A stretch of DNA of 36,992 nucleotides, taken from Amylibacter sp. GTDB taxonomy: Bacteria; Pseudomonadota; Alphaproteobacteria; Rhodobacterales; Rhodobacteraceae. A program made the position numbers and the translations under genes. The stretch covers positions 11,885 through 48,876 of the forward strand of contig JAESRV010000038.1 of the NCBI GenBank assembly GCA_016764475.1, in the 5' to 3' direction. The notes beneath the pieces are model-generated. The model was not told the DNA's origin and did not search any database. It worked only from the letters and a program-made list of their open reading frames with translations. This document shows, one piece after another, positions 24,264 to 33,109 of this stretch (positions within the stretch are counted from its first letter, which is position 1; the number at the start of each line of letters is the position of its first letter).

Positions 24264-25529
24264 ATGCATCGCCTTGTGGCCCTGATAATTGCACTGATCC
24301 TGCCTGCGTTTACCTACGCGGCTGATCTGGACGTGCGCCCGGGCCCCAAGGCAATTACAACAACATTATCCTTGGCTGCAGATGGTGATCGTTTGATCCT
24401 GCGGCCGGGGATATATACTGAAAATATTATACTAGATCGCCCTATCACCCTGATAGCAGATGGTGATGTAACGATTGACGGCAACGGACAAGGCAGCACA
24501 ATTACGGTAACAGGGCCGGATATTATCATTCAAGGCCTGACAATTATCGGGTCAGGGTCTTTGCATGAAAACATTGATGCCGGGATCAAACTGACCAAAA
24601 CCGCGCTGCGGCCTGTGATTGAAAACAATATATTGCTGGGTAATCTTTATGGTATCGACATCCACGGGGCAAAAGACGCCCGTGTGATCGGCAACCGGAT
24701 TGAGGGGCGTCAGGATTTCCGGATGAATGACCGGGGCAATGGCATTTATGTCTGGAATGCACCCGGCGCGATTGTGGACGGGAATTTTGTGCGTTGGGGG
24801 CGCGATGGTATTTTTGTAAACACATCGCGCAACAACAAGTTCACAAATAACGAATTTCGTGATCTGCGGTTCGGTATGCATTACATGTATGCCAACAACT
24901 CTGAAATCTCGGGCAATCTGTCTGTTGGCAATCATCTGGGCTATGCTTTGATGTTCTCGAAAAAAATTCTGGTGCGTAATAATATATCCGTAGATGATCG
25001 TGATCACGGGTTGATGTTTAATTTCACGACCCAGTCCGAAATCACCGGCAATTATGTGCTGCGCGGGGCTGGAAAATGCGCGTTCTTCTATAATTCGCAC
25101 AAGAATACCATCACGGGAAACAGGTTTGAAAGCTGCAATATCGGCATTCACTTTACAGCAGGCTCAAAACGCAATCAAATTAGTGGCAACGCTTTTGTCG
25201 GCAATCGAACACAGGTGAAATATATTTCCACCCAATGGGAGGAATGGTCAGTGGACGGACAAGGTAATTACTGGAGCGATTTTGCCGCTTATGATGTGGA
25301 TGGTAACGGTGTGGCTGACACAGCCTATCGCCCCAATGACAGTATGGATCATGTGCTTTGGACACAACCTGCAGCAAAGCTGCTGTTGGGGTCACCTGCT
25401 GTGCAGCTTGTACGCTGGTCACAAGCGGCGTTTCCTGCGTTGTTGCCGGGCGGCGTGATCGACAGCGCACCAATGATGCGGCCTGTGGAAATAGCCTTGC
25501 CAAAAGGGGTGCAAAACCGTGGTGGATAA
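24264..25529 (+). CDS. nosD: NosD, periplasmic copper-site maturation protein
   Basis: 421 residues. Sec signal peptide MHRLVALIIALILPAFTYAA; the remainder is a right-handed parallel beta-helix with repeated turns such as NRIEGRQDF, NGIYVWNAPGAIVDGNFVRW, NNKFTNNEF and GLMFNFTTQSEITGNYVLRG (carbohydrate-binding/CASH type). NosD works with the NosFY ABC transporter and NosL to build the CuZ centre of NosZ. It begins three bases after the nosZ stop and overlaps nosF by 11 bases, so it is in the same transcript. Confidence 0.95.
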   Translation: MHRLVALIIALILPAFTYAADLDVRPGPKAITTTLSLAADGDRLILRPGIYTENIILDRPITLIADGDVTIDGNGQGSTITVTGPDIIIQGLTIIGSGSLHENIDAGIKLTKTALRPVIENNILLGNLYGIDIHGAKDARVIGNRIEGRQDFRMNDRGNGIYVWNAPGAIVDGNFVRWGRDGIFVNTSRNNKFTNNEFRDLRFGMHYMYANNSEISGNLSVGNHLGYALMFSKKILVRNNISVDDRDHGLMFNFTTQSEITGNYVLRGAGKCAFFYNSHKNTITGNRFESCNIGIHFTAGSKRNQISGNAFVGNRTQVKYISTQWEEWSVDGQGNYWSDFAAYDVDGNGVADTAYRPNDSMDHVLWTQPAAKLLLGSPAVQLVRWSQAAFPALLPGGVIDSAPMMRPVEIALPKGVQNRGG

Positions 25530-26418
25530 TGTTCTGACAATCAAAGGTGCTGGCAAAAAGCGTGGCGCTATGGATGTGTTATGCGATGTTTCGCTCACTT
25601 TGCGTGCCGGTGAACGCGTGGCTTTGCTGGGCCATAATGGTGCGGGTAAAACCACGTTGATGAAATCCGTTTTAGGCCTGACGGGTTTGGATAAAGGTGC
25701 GATCATGGTTGCCGGTTACGCGCCTGGATCAAACCTTGCACGGAAAGCCACAGCCTATCTGCCTGAAGCTGTATCGTTTCACAAAGCCCTGACCGGGCGC
25801 GACCAACTGACATTGTTTGCCCGCCTGTCCGGTGTTGAAAAGTCCAAAATTGGCCCCCTGTTGGATCGTGTTGGATTAGGTGAAGCCGCTGATCGGCGTA
25901 TCGGGACGTGGTCCAAAGGTATGCGCCAAAGGCTGGGCATGGCGCAAGTGTTGCTGGGGCAACCCAAGCTGGCCCTGCTGGATGAACCGACAAGCGGATT
26001 AGACCCTGTTTCACGCTATGAATTATATACCATCATTGATGAAATGGCCGCCAACGGAACCGCTGTGCTGATTGCTTCGCATACATTAAGTGAGGTAGAG
26101 GCGCGCACGGACCGCATAGCGATACTGCGCAAAGGCGTGCTGGTGGCCGATGATACGCTACAGGCGTTAACTGCACAGGCAGGCCTGCCCATACGTTTGC
26201 GGGTGCGTGCGCGTGATGGCAATACCGACCGGATTATGCAGGCGTTGGGCGGCAAGCGCGTGAATGGTGCCTCGGTTGAATTGACCTGTGACGCGCATAT
26301 GAAAATGCAACAGTTGCGCCGGATCACGGAACTGGGTGATCTGGTAGATGATCTGGAAATGACAACCCCAAGGCTGGAAGACCTATATCGCTATTACTCA
26401 GGGGATAAATTGCAATGA
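25519..26418 (+). CDS. nosF: NosF, ABC transporter ATP-binding subunit
   Basis: 299 residues with Walker A LLGHNGAGKTTLMK, ABC signature TWSKGMRQRLGMAQVLLG (the usual SGG replaced by SKG, normal for this subgroup), Walker B LALLDEPTSGLDP and the switch histidine IASHTLSEVE. It powers NosY in the NosDFY complex required for CuZ assembly. A GTG start at 25519 overlaps nosD by 11 bases. The C-terminal ~80 residues form a regulatory extension ending with RLEDLYRYYSGDK. Confidence 0.95.
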   Translation: MVDNVLTIKGAGKKRGAMDVLCDVSLTLRAGERVALLGHNGAGKTTLMKSVLGLTGLDKGAIMVAGYAPGSNLARKATAYLPEAVSFHKALTGRDQLTLFARLSGVEKSKIGPLLDRVGLGEAADRRIGTWSKGMRQRLGMAQVLLGQPKLALLDEPTSGLDPVSRYELYTIIDEMAANGTAVLIASHTLSEVEARTDRIAILRKGVLVADDTLQALTAQAGLPIRLRVRARDGNTDRIMQALGGKRVNGASVELTCDAHMKMQQLRRITELGDLVDDLEMTTPRLEDLYRYYSGDKLQ

Positions 26419-27239
26419 TTGGCCGCGTTCTTGCCATTGCCTTGGTGGAAACCCTGATTGCCATGCGCAACCGCTGGGTGCTGATGGCGACCCTGATTAT
26501 GTTGCTGTTCTCATTAGCCCTGACATTTGCAGGTAGCGCGCCAACCGGGGTGCTTGGGGTTGATATGCTGACGATCTCGGTTGCCTCTATGACCACATTG
26601 TCGGTCTACCTTGCACCGCTTTTGGCCCTGATGATGTCATTTGATGCCATTGCAGGGGATGCGGAACGCGGTGGGCTGGCCCTGTTGCTATCCTACCCTG
26701 TGACTCGCGGCGAGGTGTTGCTGGGCAAGTTTATCGCACATACAGGCACCCTTGCTTTTGCCATGACCATAGGCTTTGGCACAGCAGGTGCGATTGCCGT
26801 GTGGATGGGCGGGGCTGATGCTGATAGCCTGCTGGCGTTGTTGCGTCTGGTGTTGACCTCTATCCTGCTGGGGGCTGTGTTTTTGGCATTGGGTTATGCC
26901 CTGTCGGCACTGGCAAACAGTGTAGCGGCAGCGGCCGGCATGGTTGCCGTGTTGTGGCTGGTTCTGGTGGTTCTGTTTGATCTGGGTCTATTGGGTGCAG
27001 TGGTGATGGATGGCAGCGGTACGTTTACACAAAAGGTTTTCCCGTGGCTGATGATTGCCAATCCGGCGGATGCGTTCCGTGTGTGGAACATCGCGGCAGG
27101 TGATGGTGTTGCCCTGGTAACGGGCATGACCGGGGCTGCAGACAGTTTGCCACAATGGGTGGCACCCTTGTCCCTTTTGGCATGGCCCATACTGGCCCTA
27201 CTGGCGGCACGTTTTAGTTTTTCAAAGGTTGAACCATGA
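26415..27239 (+). CDS. nosY: NosY, ABC transporter membrane subunit
   Basis: 274 residues with six predicted membrane helices. Family features are the N-terminal IALVETLIAMRNRWVLMATL, the FDAIAGDAERGGLALLLSYP segment that contacts the ATPase, and the long hydrophobic block with AAAAGMVAVLWLVLVVLFDL. It is the permease partner of NosF. Coupled to nosF and to nosL by 4-bp ATGA overlaps. Confidence 0.95.
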   Translation: MIGRVLAIALVETLIAMRNRWVLMATLIMLLFSLALTFAGSAPTGVLGVDMLTISVASMTTLSVYLAPLLALMMSFDAIAGDAERGGLALLLSYPVTRGEVLLGKFIAHTGTLAFAMTIGFGTAGAIAVWMGGADADSLLALLRLVLTSILLGAVFLALGYALSALANSVAAAAGMVAVLWLVLVVLFDLGLLGAVVMDGSGTFTQKVFPWLMIANPADAFRVWNIAAGDGVALVTGMTGAADSLPQWVAPLSLLAWPILALLAARFSFSKVEP

Positions 27240-27754
27240 AATATTTACTATTGACCGCTTTCTTTGCAGTGACCGCTTGCAAGCACGAACAGGAGGTGAA
27301 AATTCCTGATCCGGTGCTGATTACTGAATACGATGTAAGTTATTGTTGCCAAATGACGGTTCTGGGCCATGAAGGCCCGAAGGGGCAAATCCATCTGAAA
27401 AACCAATCCACCCCGTTATTTTTTACCCAGGTGCGCGATGTGATTGCATATCTGAAAGCCCCGGAACGCGATGCTGAAATTCTGGCTGTTTATGTCAGTG
27501 ATCTGGCTGCGGCACCAAGTTGGGCCGATATGGGGGAAGGTAACTGGATAGATGCAAATACAGCTTATTTTGTTGTTGGCGCGGAGGTACGGGGTGGTAT
27601 GGGGGCACCGGAAATAGTACCCTTTTCCAAAGCCGATGCAGCGCAGAAATTCACTGCCCAATATGGCGGCATGGTGATGTCACTTGCCGACATTCCCAAG
27701 CAGGCCGTATTGGGTGAAATTGATATGGATATGAAAATGGAGATCCCAGAATGA
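27236..27754 (+). CDS. nosL: NosL, copper chaperone lipoprotein
   Basis: 172 residues. A lipoprotein signal peptide with lipobox AVTAC (cysteine 15) tethers it to the membrane. The Cu(I)-binding motif is YCCQMTVLGHEGPKGQIHLK, where the cysteine-x-methionine pair and the following GPKGQI are conserved; here two cysteines precede QM. Further on, ANTAYFVVGAEVRGGMGAPE and the methionine-rich tail GEIDMDMKMEIPE may also bind copper. It delivers copper to NosZ. Overlaps nosY and nosX by four bases each. Confidence 0.93.
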   Translation: MKYLLLTAFFAVTACKHEQEVKIPDPVLITEYDVSYCCQMTVLGHEGPKGQIHLKNQSTPLFFTQVRDVIAYLKAPERDAEILAVYVSDLAAAPSWADMGEGNWIDANTAYFVVGAEVRGGMGAPEIVPFSKADAAQKFTAQYGGMVMSLADIPKQAVLGEIDMDMKMEIPE

Positions 27755-28686
27755 CACACGCACTGTCCCGCCGCCGTTTTCTGAGTGTAAGTGCCGCAAT
27801 AGCCATGATCCCCAGTGCTGCTGCCGCAAGTATACCTGTGGCAAGATGGCAAGGTGTTGCCTTGGGTGCGGGGGCTTCAATGCAGCTTGTCGGGCTTTCA
27901 GATACTGAAGCGGCCCCGATTTTTGCACAGATAGAACAAGAGGTTTCGCGGTTGGAAAACATCTTCAGCCTGTATCGGGAAAACTCCGTTTTGTCGCAAT
28001 TGAACAGGCTTGGGGCGATTGACAATCCACCGTCAGAGTTGCTGGAGTTGCTAAGCATTGCCAGCACAATACATTCTGCAACCGATGGCGCGTTCGACCC
28101 TACAATTCAACCGCTATGGGCACTTTATGCGGGTGCGGCAAGTGAGGGGAAAAGCCCTTCTGCCGCTGAAATTTCTGATACTCGTGCGTATGTAGGTTGG
28201 AAAAAACTTTATTTTGACAGCACGTTGGTTCGCTTTGAACAGACAGGCATGGCCCTGACTCTGAACGGAATTGCCCAAGGCTATATCACTGATCGGGTGG
28301 CTGCATTACTGCGGGCACATGGATTTGATAATGTGATGATCAATATGGGTGAGATTTCTGCCCTTGGAAATCGACTGGACGGTATGCCCTGGTTGGCAGG
28401 AATTGTAACACCTGACGGTGCTTTGGTAGGGCAGATAGAATTGAAAAACCGCGCACTTGCTACGTCTGCGACACTGGGTACAGTTCTGGATGGAACTGGA
28501 AAGCTTGGCCATATAATTGACCCCAAAAGTGGTCGGCCCGGTAACGCACACAGGCTGGTATCGGTCTCAGCTGATCGCGCCGTATTGGCTGATGGGCTTT
28601 CCACCGCGTTCAGTATGATGCCGCTCAATGTGATTAACAAAATATTGCCCGCGTTTGACAATGCCCGATTAGAGATCAATGTCTAA
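27751..28686 (+). CDS. nosX: NosX, FAD:protein FMN transferase (ApbE family)
   Basis: 311 residues with a twin-arginine signal (SRRRFLSVSAAIAMIPSAAA). ApbE-type regions are EQEVSRLENIFSLYRENSVL, GAFDPTIQPLWALY, LTLNGIAQGYITDRVA and the C-terminal GHIIDPKSGRPGN. In the periplasm it transfers FMN from FAD to the threonine of the NosR flavinylation motif. Its position as last gene of nosRZDFYLX is typical for alphaproteobacteria. The order and lack of gaps argue for a single transcript from nosR to nosX. Confidence 0.93.
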   Translation: MTHALSRRRFLSVSAAIAMIPSAAAASIPVARWQGVALGAGASMQLVGLSDTEAAPIFAQIEQEVSRLENIFSLYRENSVLSQLNRLGAIDNPPSELLELLSIASTIHSATDGAFDPTIQPLWALYAGAASEGKSPSAAEISDTRAYVGWKKLYFDSTLVRFEQTGMALTLNGIAQGYITDRVAALLRAHGFDNVMINMGEISALGNRLDGMPWLAGIVTPDGALVGQIELKNRALATSATLGTVLDGTGKLGHIIDPKSGRPGNAHRLVSVSADRAVLADGLSTAFSMMPLNVINKILPAFDNARLEINV

Positions 28687-29069
28687 CCAAAAAACGTAAT
28701 CCACCCCGTAGTTCACCGTACTGACCTGAGTCCTTGGTTTAATTTTGATGGCCTTATGCAGCCAGTTTGCCCGTCTATAGGCAGGCAGATGATTGCCCGC
28801 AATCATCGAGAGGCTTTATTTTTCTACAAATTCAGATGGTGTCAGGTTTCCTGTGGATGAATGCGGTCTGTGTTGGCTTGCCGGTCGAATATAATGCCAG
28901 TCAATGCCGTTATCCTGTACCCACTTTAGAATGGCCATGCTGGTGAACTCGGTTCTATTGTCAGAAACAATTGTCTTTCTCACAAGTCGATCCATCTTAA
29001 ACACTGATCTGAAATTCCGCGACCACCTCTAAAGGCTTGGGTTCAGGTGGGATTACAATTCAGTGCAGG
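28687..29069. other. Gap between nosX and the GST gene
   Basis: Contains the IS3-type scrap at 28816-29010. The rest (28687-28815 and 29011-29069) shows no gene, RNA or clear terminator for the nos operon. Confidence 0.4.
28816..29010 (-). pseudogene. IS3-family transposase scrap with internal deletion
   Basis: Reads VSDNRTEFTSMAILKWVQDN, GIDWHYIRPASQ, the DDE core around the second aspartate, then jumps directly to HRPHSSTGNLTPSEFVEK, the conserved C-terminus. The ~60 residues in between, including the catalytic glutamate, are missing. The aspartate motif is also altered (DNG to DNR). It is too short to be active. Confidence 0.75.
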
Positions 29070-29735
29070 TCAGGGCTTATAGCCTGGGCGTTTTTCAGCG
29101 GCAACAGCGCGGCCTTTCTGAATACCGTCGCGGGCAGCACATCGCGTCAGCCATTTCTCTATATTCGGAAAATTTGTTATATCCTGTTCTTGCTTTTCCC
29201 AAAGCGAGGCCCAGCCCCATATGGCTATGTCGGCGATGGAAAAATCACCACAGACATAATTTTTACCCTCTAACTGCCGATCCAATACGCCGTAAAGCCG
29301 CTTGGTTTCAGCGCGGTAGCGATCTTGGGCGTAGGGCAAAACTTGTGGTGGTGTCATTTTGGGGGCATAGGCCAGAAAATGATGCGCTTGTCCCGCCATC
29401 GGCCCTAAGCCACCCATTTGCCACATCAGCCATTCGTCGATTTGGATGCGGTCACGTTCGGTCTCGCCGTAAAACATACCGGTTTTGCGGGCAAGATATT
29501 GCAATATGGCACCGGACTCAAAAACAGATATCGGTTTGTTGTCTGGCCCATCAGGGTCAACGATGGCTGGCATACGGTTATTGGGGGCGATTTTCAGAAA
29601 ATCGGGTTTAAACTGGTCACCTGCACCGATGTCTATCAAGTGCACGGTGTAAGGAAGGCCCATTTCTTCCAGTGCGATGCTGATTTTCCACCCGTTAGGG
29701 GTTGGCCAGAAATACAAGTCTATTGGTGTGGTCAT
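29070..29735 (-). CDS. Glutathione S-transferase family protein (YghU/YfcG-like)
   Basis: 221 residues from ATG 29735. The thioredoxin-like N-terminal domain is IDLYFWPTPNGWKISIALEE, with the cis-proline region NNRMPAIVD and glutathione-binding SVFESGAILQYLA. The helical C-terminal domain has WLMWQMGGLGPMAGQAHHFL, typical of the disulfide-bond oxidoreductase subgroup. It probably acts in glutathione-dependent thiol or peroxide chemistry in the cytoplasm. The inner ATG is preferred over 29753 because GGAG lies seven bases upstream. It lies on the minus strand behind the alpha/beta-hydrolase-like gene. Confidence 0.9.
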   Translation of the reverse strand: MTTPIDLYFWPTPNGWKISIALEEMGLPYTVHLIDIGAGDQFKPDFLKIAPNNRMPAIVDPDGPDNKPISVFESGAILQYLARKTGMFYGETERDRIQIDEWLMWQMGGLGPMAGQAHHFLAYAPKMTPPQVLPYAQDRYRAETKRLYGVLDRQLEGKNYVCGDFSIADIAIWGWASLWEKQEQDITNFPNIEKWLTRCAARDGIQKGRAVAAEKRPGYKP

Positions 29736-29784
29736 ACCATTCTCCGATTTCATCGTAGAATGGCAGAAAACACCGGGGCGTCAA

Positions 29785-30543
29785 CTATTGGAAAGTAAGG
29801 TTTTTGAATAGGCTATGATAGGTTGATTGCAAAACCATACGTTTGCTACGGGTGGCGAATGCGATGGTGTTTGCGCCCATTTCCAACATCAGTTCGGCAG
29901 CTTCGGGGCTGTGTTCGGCGATTTCTACCCAGTTGGAATGGGGAAATTTATACCCGTAACATATTGCACGATCTAGGGGGCCGGGTTTGGGGCCGAAGCG
30001 GTCAAACAAGAACGGGGTCAGGCTATGGTTATTAGCAACAATATTATAACAGGCTAAATGCGCCCCCATAGGGCAGTCAAGGGCAGCTAGAGTGCGGGCG
30101 GAATATTCAAGCGCGTTAGATAATAACAACCGCCGCCACATTTTTGAACGGGCGATTTTGACCGCCATGATCGCCACACGCGCCCCCAAACGGTGGGCGA
30201 CCACATCAACGGGGCTGTCGGGTGATATGATACGCAGTTGATTGATCAGATAGGCCAAACCGCCCGCTTCCAGACCTGCCTTATCATAGGGGGCCTGCAT
30301 ATCGGGAAGGGCGCGCAGCCCTGTGGCATAACCTAGCCAGCGAAAATCAATGACAAGTGTGTTTTTGTCTTTCGGTTCTAGCACAAAAGGTGTGGCTTGG
30401 TGATGGGCCGGTAATTGTATTGATATTCTGGGAGGGTTGGAAAACTGCTCGATCTGTTTTGCCAAAAGGCCCATCACGTCACGCCGTGGGTATGCGGGGT
30501 TATAGATTTCCCCGTTTTTGGAATGCACCCGAAATACTGTCAT
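29785..30543 (-). CDS. Alpha/beta-hydrolase-fold protein lacking the nucleophile serine
   Basis: 252 residues. The fold is suggested by NTLVIDFRWLGYATGLRALP and the nucleophile-elbow position PVDVVAHRLGARVAIMAVKI. In related hydrolases this elbow reads HSxGAR; here residue 118 is arginine. The following helix and strand are kept (RRLLLSNALEYSARTL), and late residues include NNHSLTPFLFDRFGPKPG. It is either a non-catalytic homologue or a recently inactivated gene, since the frame is otherwise intact. The exact family is uncertain (DUF900-like esterase group). It is followed on the same strand by the GST gene. Confidence 0.65.
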   Translation of the reverse strand: MTVFRVHSKNGEIYNPAYPRRDVMGLLAKQIEQFSNPPRISIQLPAHHQATPFVLEPKDKNTLVIDFRWLGYATGLRALPDMQAPYDKAGLEAGGLAYLINQLRIISPDSPVDVVAHRLGARVAIMAVKIARSKMWRRLLLSNALEYSARTLAALDCPMGAHLACYNIVANNHSLTPFLFDRFGPKPGPLDRAICYGYKFPHSNWVEIAEHSPEAAELMLEMGANTIAFATRSKRMVLQSTYHSLFKNLTFQ

Positions 30544-30653
30544 TTATGTCTCTTTTATTCTGCTCTGGTGTCTGCATAAGGAACGTAACTTTCTAAAGCG
30601 TAAAAATTACACGGGCCATTGACGGGATTGTGCGAATTAAGTAATTAAAACTT

Positions 30654-30706
30654 GAGGCGATTTGTAACCGGATTGTGGGCCTCGTAAAATATGCCGCTAA
30701 AGAGGT
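30654..30706 (+). promoter_or_regulatory. SAM-II riboswitch
   Basis: P1 is GAGGC (30654-30658) with GCCTC (30679-30683). The loop GATTTGTAACCGGATTG corresponds to the conserved loop of SAM-II. The 3' strand is GTAAAATATGCCGCTAAAGA followed by GG, including the invariant GCTAAA that forms the pseudoknot. It lies 73 bp upstream of metZ, the classical alphaproteobacterial target. Binding of S-adenosylmethionine should reduce metZ expression. Confidence 0.88.
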
Positions 30707-30720
30707 CTGGGCGATAAGTG

Positions 30721-30750
30721 ACCCCGACTGTAACTCGGTTGGGGTTTTTT
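30721..30750 (+). terminator. Intrinsic terminator between SAM-II riboswitch and metZ
   Basis: ACCCCGAC pairs with GTTGGGGT (one G-T pair) around the loop TGTAACTCG, followed by TTTTTT. Placed 15 bases after the riboswitch and 28 before metZ, it may be the expression platform, so that control is at transcription rather than only translation. Confidence 0.75.
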
Positions 30751-30778
30751 ATTGGGCGCGGGCCCGGAAAGAAAGATT

Positions 30779-31957
30779 ATGGAAAACTGGAAACCAAAGA
30801 CCAAACTGGTGCATGCAGGTGTGAAACGCAGCCAGTATAATGAATTATCCGAAGCGATATTCCTGACACAAGGTTTTGCTTACGATAGCGCCGAACAGGC
30901 CGAGGCGCGGTTTATCAAAGCTGGCGAAGACGAGTATATATACGCCCGTTACGGCAATCCGACGGTGCGGATGTTTGAGGAACGTATAGCCGCCCTTGAA
31001 GGGGCCGAAGATGCGTTTGCCACGGCCAGCGGAATGGCAGCGGTTTCGGGCGCGTTATTTTCAATGCTGCGGGCAGGCGATCATGTGGTGTCGGCCAAGG
31101 CTTTATTCGGGTCTTGCCTGTTCGTGCTGGAAGATATTTTGCAACGTTGGGGCATTGAAGTGACCTTTGTTGAAGGTACTGATCTGGATGCATGGGCGGC
31201 TGCAATGCGCCCCAATACCAAGGTGGCTTTCCTTGAGGCATTATCCAACCCTACGTTGGAAGTAATTGATATTGCAGGTGTTTCAAAGATTGCCCATGCC
31301 GCAGGGGCAACCGTTGTGGTGGATAATGTGTTTGCTACGCCGGTGTTTCAACGCTCGCTGGAACTGGGTGCGGATGTGGTGATTTACTCGGCGACCAAAC
31401 ATATCGACGGGCAGGGGCGTTGCCTGGGTGGTGTGGTGCTGGGCACGAAGGAATACATCCGCAAAACATTCGAGCCGTTTAACAAACACACTGGCCCCGC
31501 GATGAGCCCGTTTACCGCTTGGGTGATGCTGAAAGGGCTGGAAACCATCGTGCTGCGCTGTGAAGCGCAGGCGCGGACGTGTGAGGTCTTGGTGGATGCC
31601 CTGTCTGGTCACGCCAAACTGGATCGCCTGATCTATCCGTTTGCGCCTGATCATCCGCAACTGGCTTTGGCAAAACGGCAGATGACCCAAGGTGGTACGG
31701 TGATAACCCTTGTGCTGAAAGGCGGCAAAGATGCAGCGTTTCGGTTTATCAATGCGCTGGATATTATCACGATCTCTAACAATCTGGGCGATGCGAAATC
31801 TATCATCACCCATCCGTCCACCACCACGCATCAGCGTTTGACGGACGAACAAAGGACGGCTTTGGGTATTTCAGACGGGTTGGTGCGTATTTCCATCGGG
31901 CTGGAAGACGCAGATGATTTGCTGGCGGAAATCAGCAATGCTCTGGAAAAGGCGTAA
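30779..31957 (+). CDS. metZ: O-succinylhomoserine sulfhydrylase
   Basis: 392 residues of the Cys/Met metabolism PLP-enzyme family. Features: YARYGNPTVRMFEERIAALE near the N-terminus, the cofactor region TASGMAAVSGALFSMLRAGD, VVVDNVFATPVFQRSLELGA and the PLP lysine in YSATKHIDGQGRCLGG. The ending SIGLEDADDLLAEISNAL is typical. It forms homocysteine from O-succinylhomoserine and sulfide in methionine synthesis. The ATG at 30779 is preferred because GGAAAG precedes it and an in-frame start at 30752 lies against the terminator. Expression is under the SAM-II riboswitch. Confidence 0.94.
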   Translation: MENWKPKTKLVHAGVKRSQYNELSEAIFLTQGFAYDSAEQAEARFIKAGEDEYIYARYGNPTVRMFEERIAALEGAEDAFATASGMAAVSGALFSMLRAGDHVVSAKALFGSCLFVLEDILQRWGIEVTFVEGTDLDAWAAAMRPNTKVAFLEALSNPTLEVIDIAGVSKIAHAAGATVVVDNVFATPVFQRSLELGADVVIYSATKHIDGQGRCLGGVVLGTKEYIRKTFEPFNKHTGPAMSPFTAWVMLKGLETIVLRCEAQARTCEVLVDALSGHAKLDRLIYPFAPDHPQLALAKRQMTQGGTVITLVLKGGKDAAFRFINALDIITISNNLGDAKSIITHPSTTTHQRLTDEQRTALGISDGLVRISIGLEDADDLLAEISNALEKA

Positions 31958-32056
31958 ACGTCTGATCAAGGGCAGAAACTGTCGGATTTTAACTGTAGCA
32001 TATTTGAATTGGGCCTATTATTCTAGTTCAGTACAAATAGGCTCAAGGAATGTGTC

Positions 32057-32659
32057 ATGACCGAAGCTAAAGTTAAAAAGCCATCGCGTGAAGAAGCCGA
32101 AGAGGCTGTGCGCACACTGTTACGTTGGGCAGGCGACGACCCAACACGTGAAGGTCTGATTGATACGCCTGCGCGTGTAACCAGGGCGTATGGCGAATGG
32201 TTTTGCGGCTATGATCAAGACCCCGCCGCGATTTTAGAACGTACCTTTGAAGAGGTGGATGGCTATGATGAAATGGTTGTGCTTAAAGACATCCGTTTCG
32301 AAAGCTTTTGCGAACATCATATGGCCCCCATTATAGGGCGCGCCCATGTGGGCTATATCCCCACTGACCGTGTGGTAGGTATCTCAAAACTGGTACGATT
32401 GGTGGATGCTTACGGCAAACGTCTGCAAGTGCAGGAAAAACTGACCGCGCAAATTGCCAATACATTACAAGAGGTATTGCAGCCACGCGGTGTGGCTGTG
32501 GTGATGGAAGGCGAACATCACTGTATGTCAACGCGCGGGGTGCATAAGCACGGTGTGACGATGGTGACATCGCGGATGATGGGGATATTCAAATCCAATG
32601 ATATCACCCGCCAAGAGTTTTTGAAACTGATCGGTAATCCTGTCAGCCGCAGTTCATAA
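32057..32659 (+). CDS. folE: GTP cyclohydrolase I (type IA)
   Basis: 200 residues, normal length. Zinc ligands are in [20 protein letters not shown] and [35 protein letters not shown] and the end [20 protein letters not shown] are family signatures. It converts GTP to dihydroneopterin triphosphate, the first step of folate synthesis and a source for queuosine precursors. AAGGA lies eight bases before the ATG. A short inverted repeat, GCCTATT/AATAGGC (32013-32042), is in its leader. It overlaps the convergent gene by six bases at the stop. Confidence 0.97.
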   Translation: MTEAKVKKPSREEAEEAVRTLLRWAGDDPTREGLIDTPARVTRAYGEWFCGYDQDPAAILERTFEEVDGYDEMVVLKDIRFESFCEHHMAPIIGRAHVGYIPTDRVVGISKLVRLVDAYGKRLQVQEKLTAQIANTLQEVLQPRGVAVVMEGEHHCMSTRGVHKHGVTMVTSRMMGIFKSNDITRQEFLKLIGNPVSRSS

Positions 32660-33031
32660 GGCAGTTTTAGTCCCGTAAGCGATTAACATAACGGCAATGG
32701 CAAGCAATACCCATCCAAAATGCCGCCCCTTTGTGCCCCATAGGTTGCCGATAGCACCATATATGTAAAAGCTACCGACGAAGATTGCAGTGGTTAGCCG
32801 TGCTGAGGCATCAAACCAGAACGGTGCGGCGATCAGGGCAATACCGCCTACAAACCAGCATACGGTGCTGAATTGCATTAAAACCGGTAGTAACCGCCGG
32901 GATACCTTGTTTAATGCGGCGGCCTTTAATGCGGGTTGAACCATCATGCTATTCATAAGTGTGCCATGTATTATTGACACTAAAATTCCAATACTGCCTG
33001 CGGCCATTAACGCTATGTCATACCAGTTCAT
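32654..33031 (-). CDS. Four-helix membrane protein, unknown function
   Basis: 125 residues with four predicted helices: [20 protein letters not shown], then [37 protein letters not shown] and [18 protein letters not shown]. No catalytic or transport motif is recognised. GGAG stands nine bases before the ATG. It is divergent from a TetR-type gene and shares with it two similar palindromic sites, so it is the most likely target of that regulator, perhaps a small detoxification or membrane-stress protein (inference). Confidence 0.75.
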   Translation of the reverse strand: MNWYDIALMAAGSIGILVSIIHGTLMNSMMVQPALKAAALNKVSRRLLPVLMQFSTVCWFVGGIALIAAPFWFDASARLTTAIFVGSFYIYGAIGNLWGTKGRHFGWVLLAIAVMLIAYGTKTAL

Positions 33032-33040
33032 GAGGGTTCT

Positions 33041-33100
33041 CCATACATATGTGTATGGTACTTGTCATTTCGAGTAGTCATTGTCAATACACAGGTGTAT
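33041..33100. promoter_or_regulatory. Two operator-like palindromes for the TetR-type regulator
   Basis: CCATACATATGTGTATGG (33041-33058) and ATACAC-AG-GTGTAT (33087-33100) share the core ATACAN-N2-GTGTAT; the second is perfectly symmetrical. One lies ten bases before the start of the membrane-protein gene and the other ten bases before the regulator start, so one protein could repress both directions. Confidence 0.7.
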
Positions 33101-33109
33101 GGTTACGAT

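Noticed and set aside
31958-32056. Possible riboswitch before folE
   Set aside because: Only a 7-bp inverted repeat is visible; no known pterin or preQ1 aptamer pattern fits.
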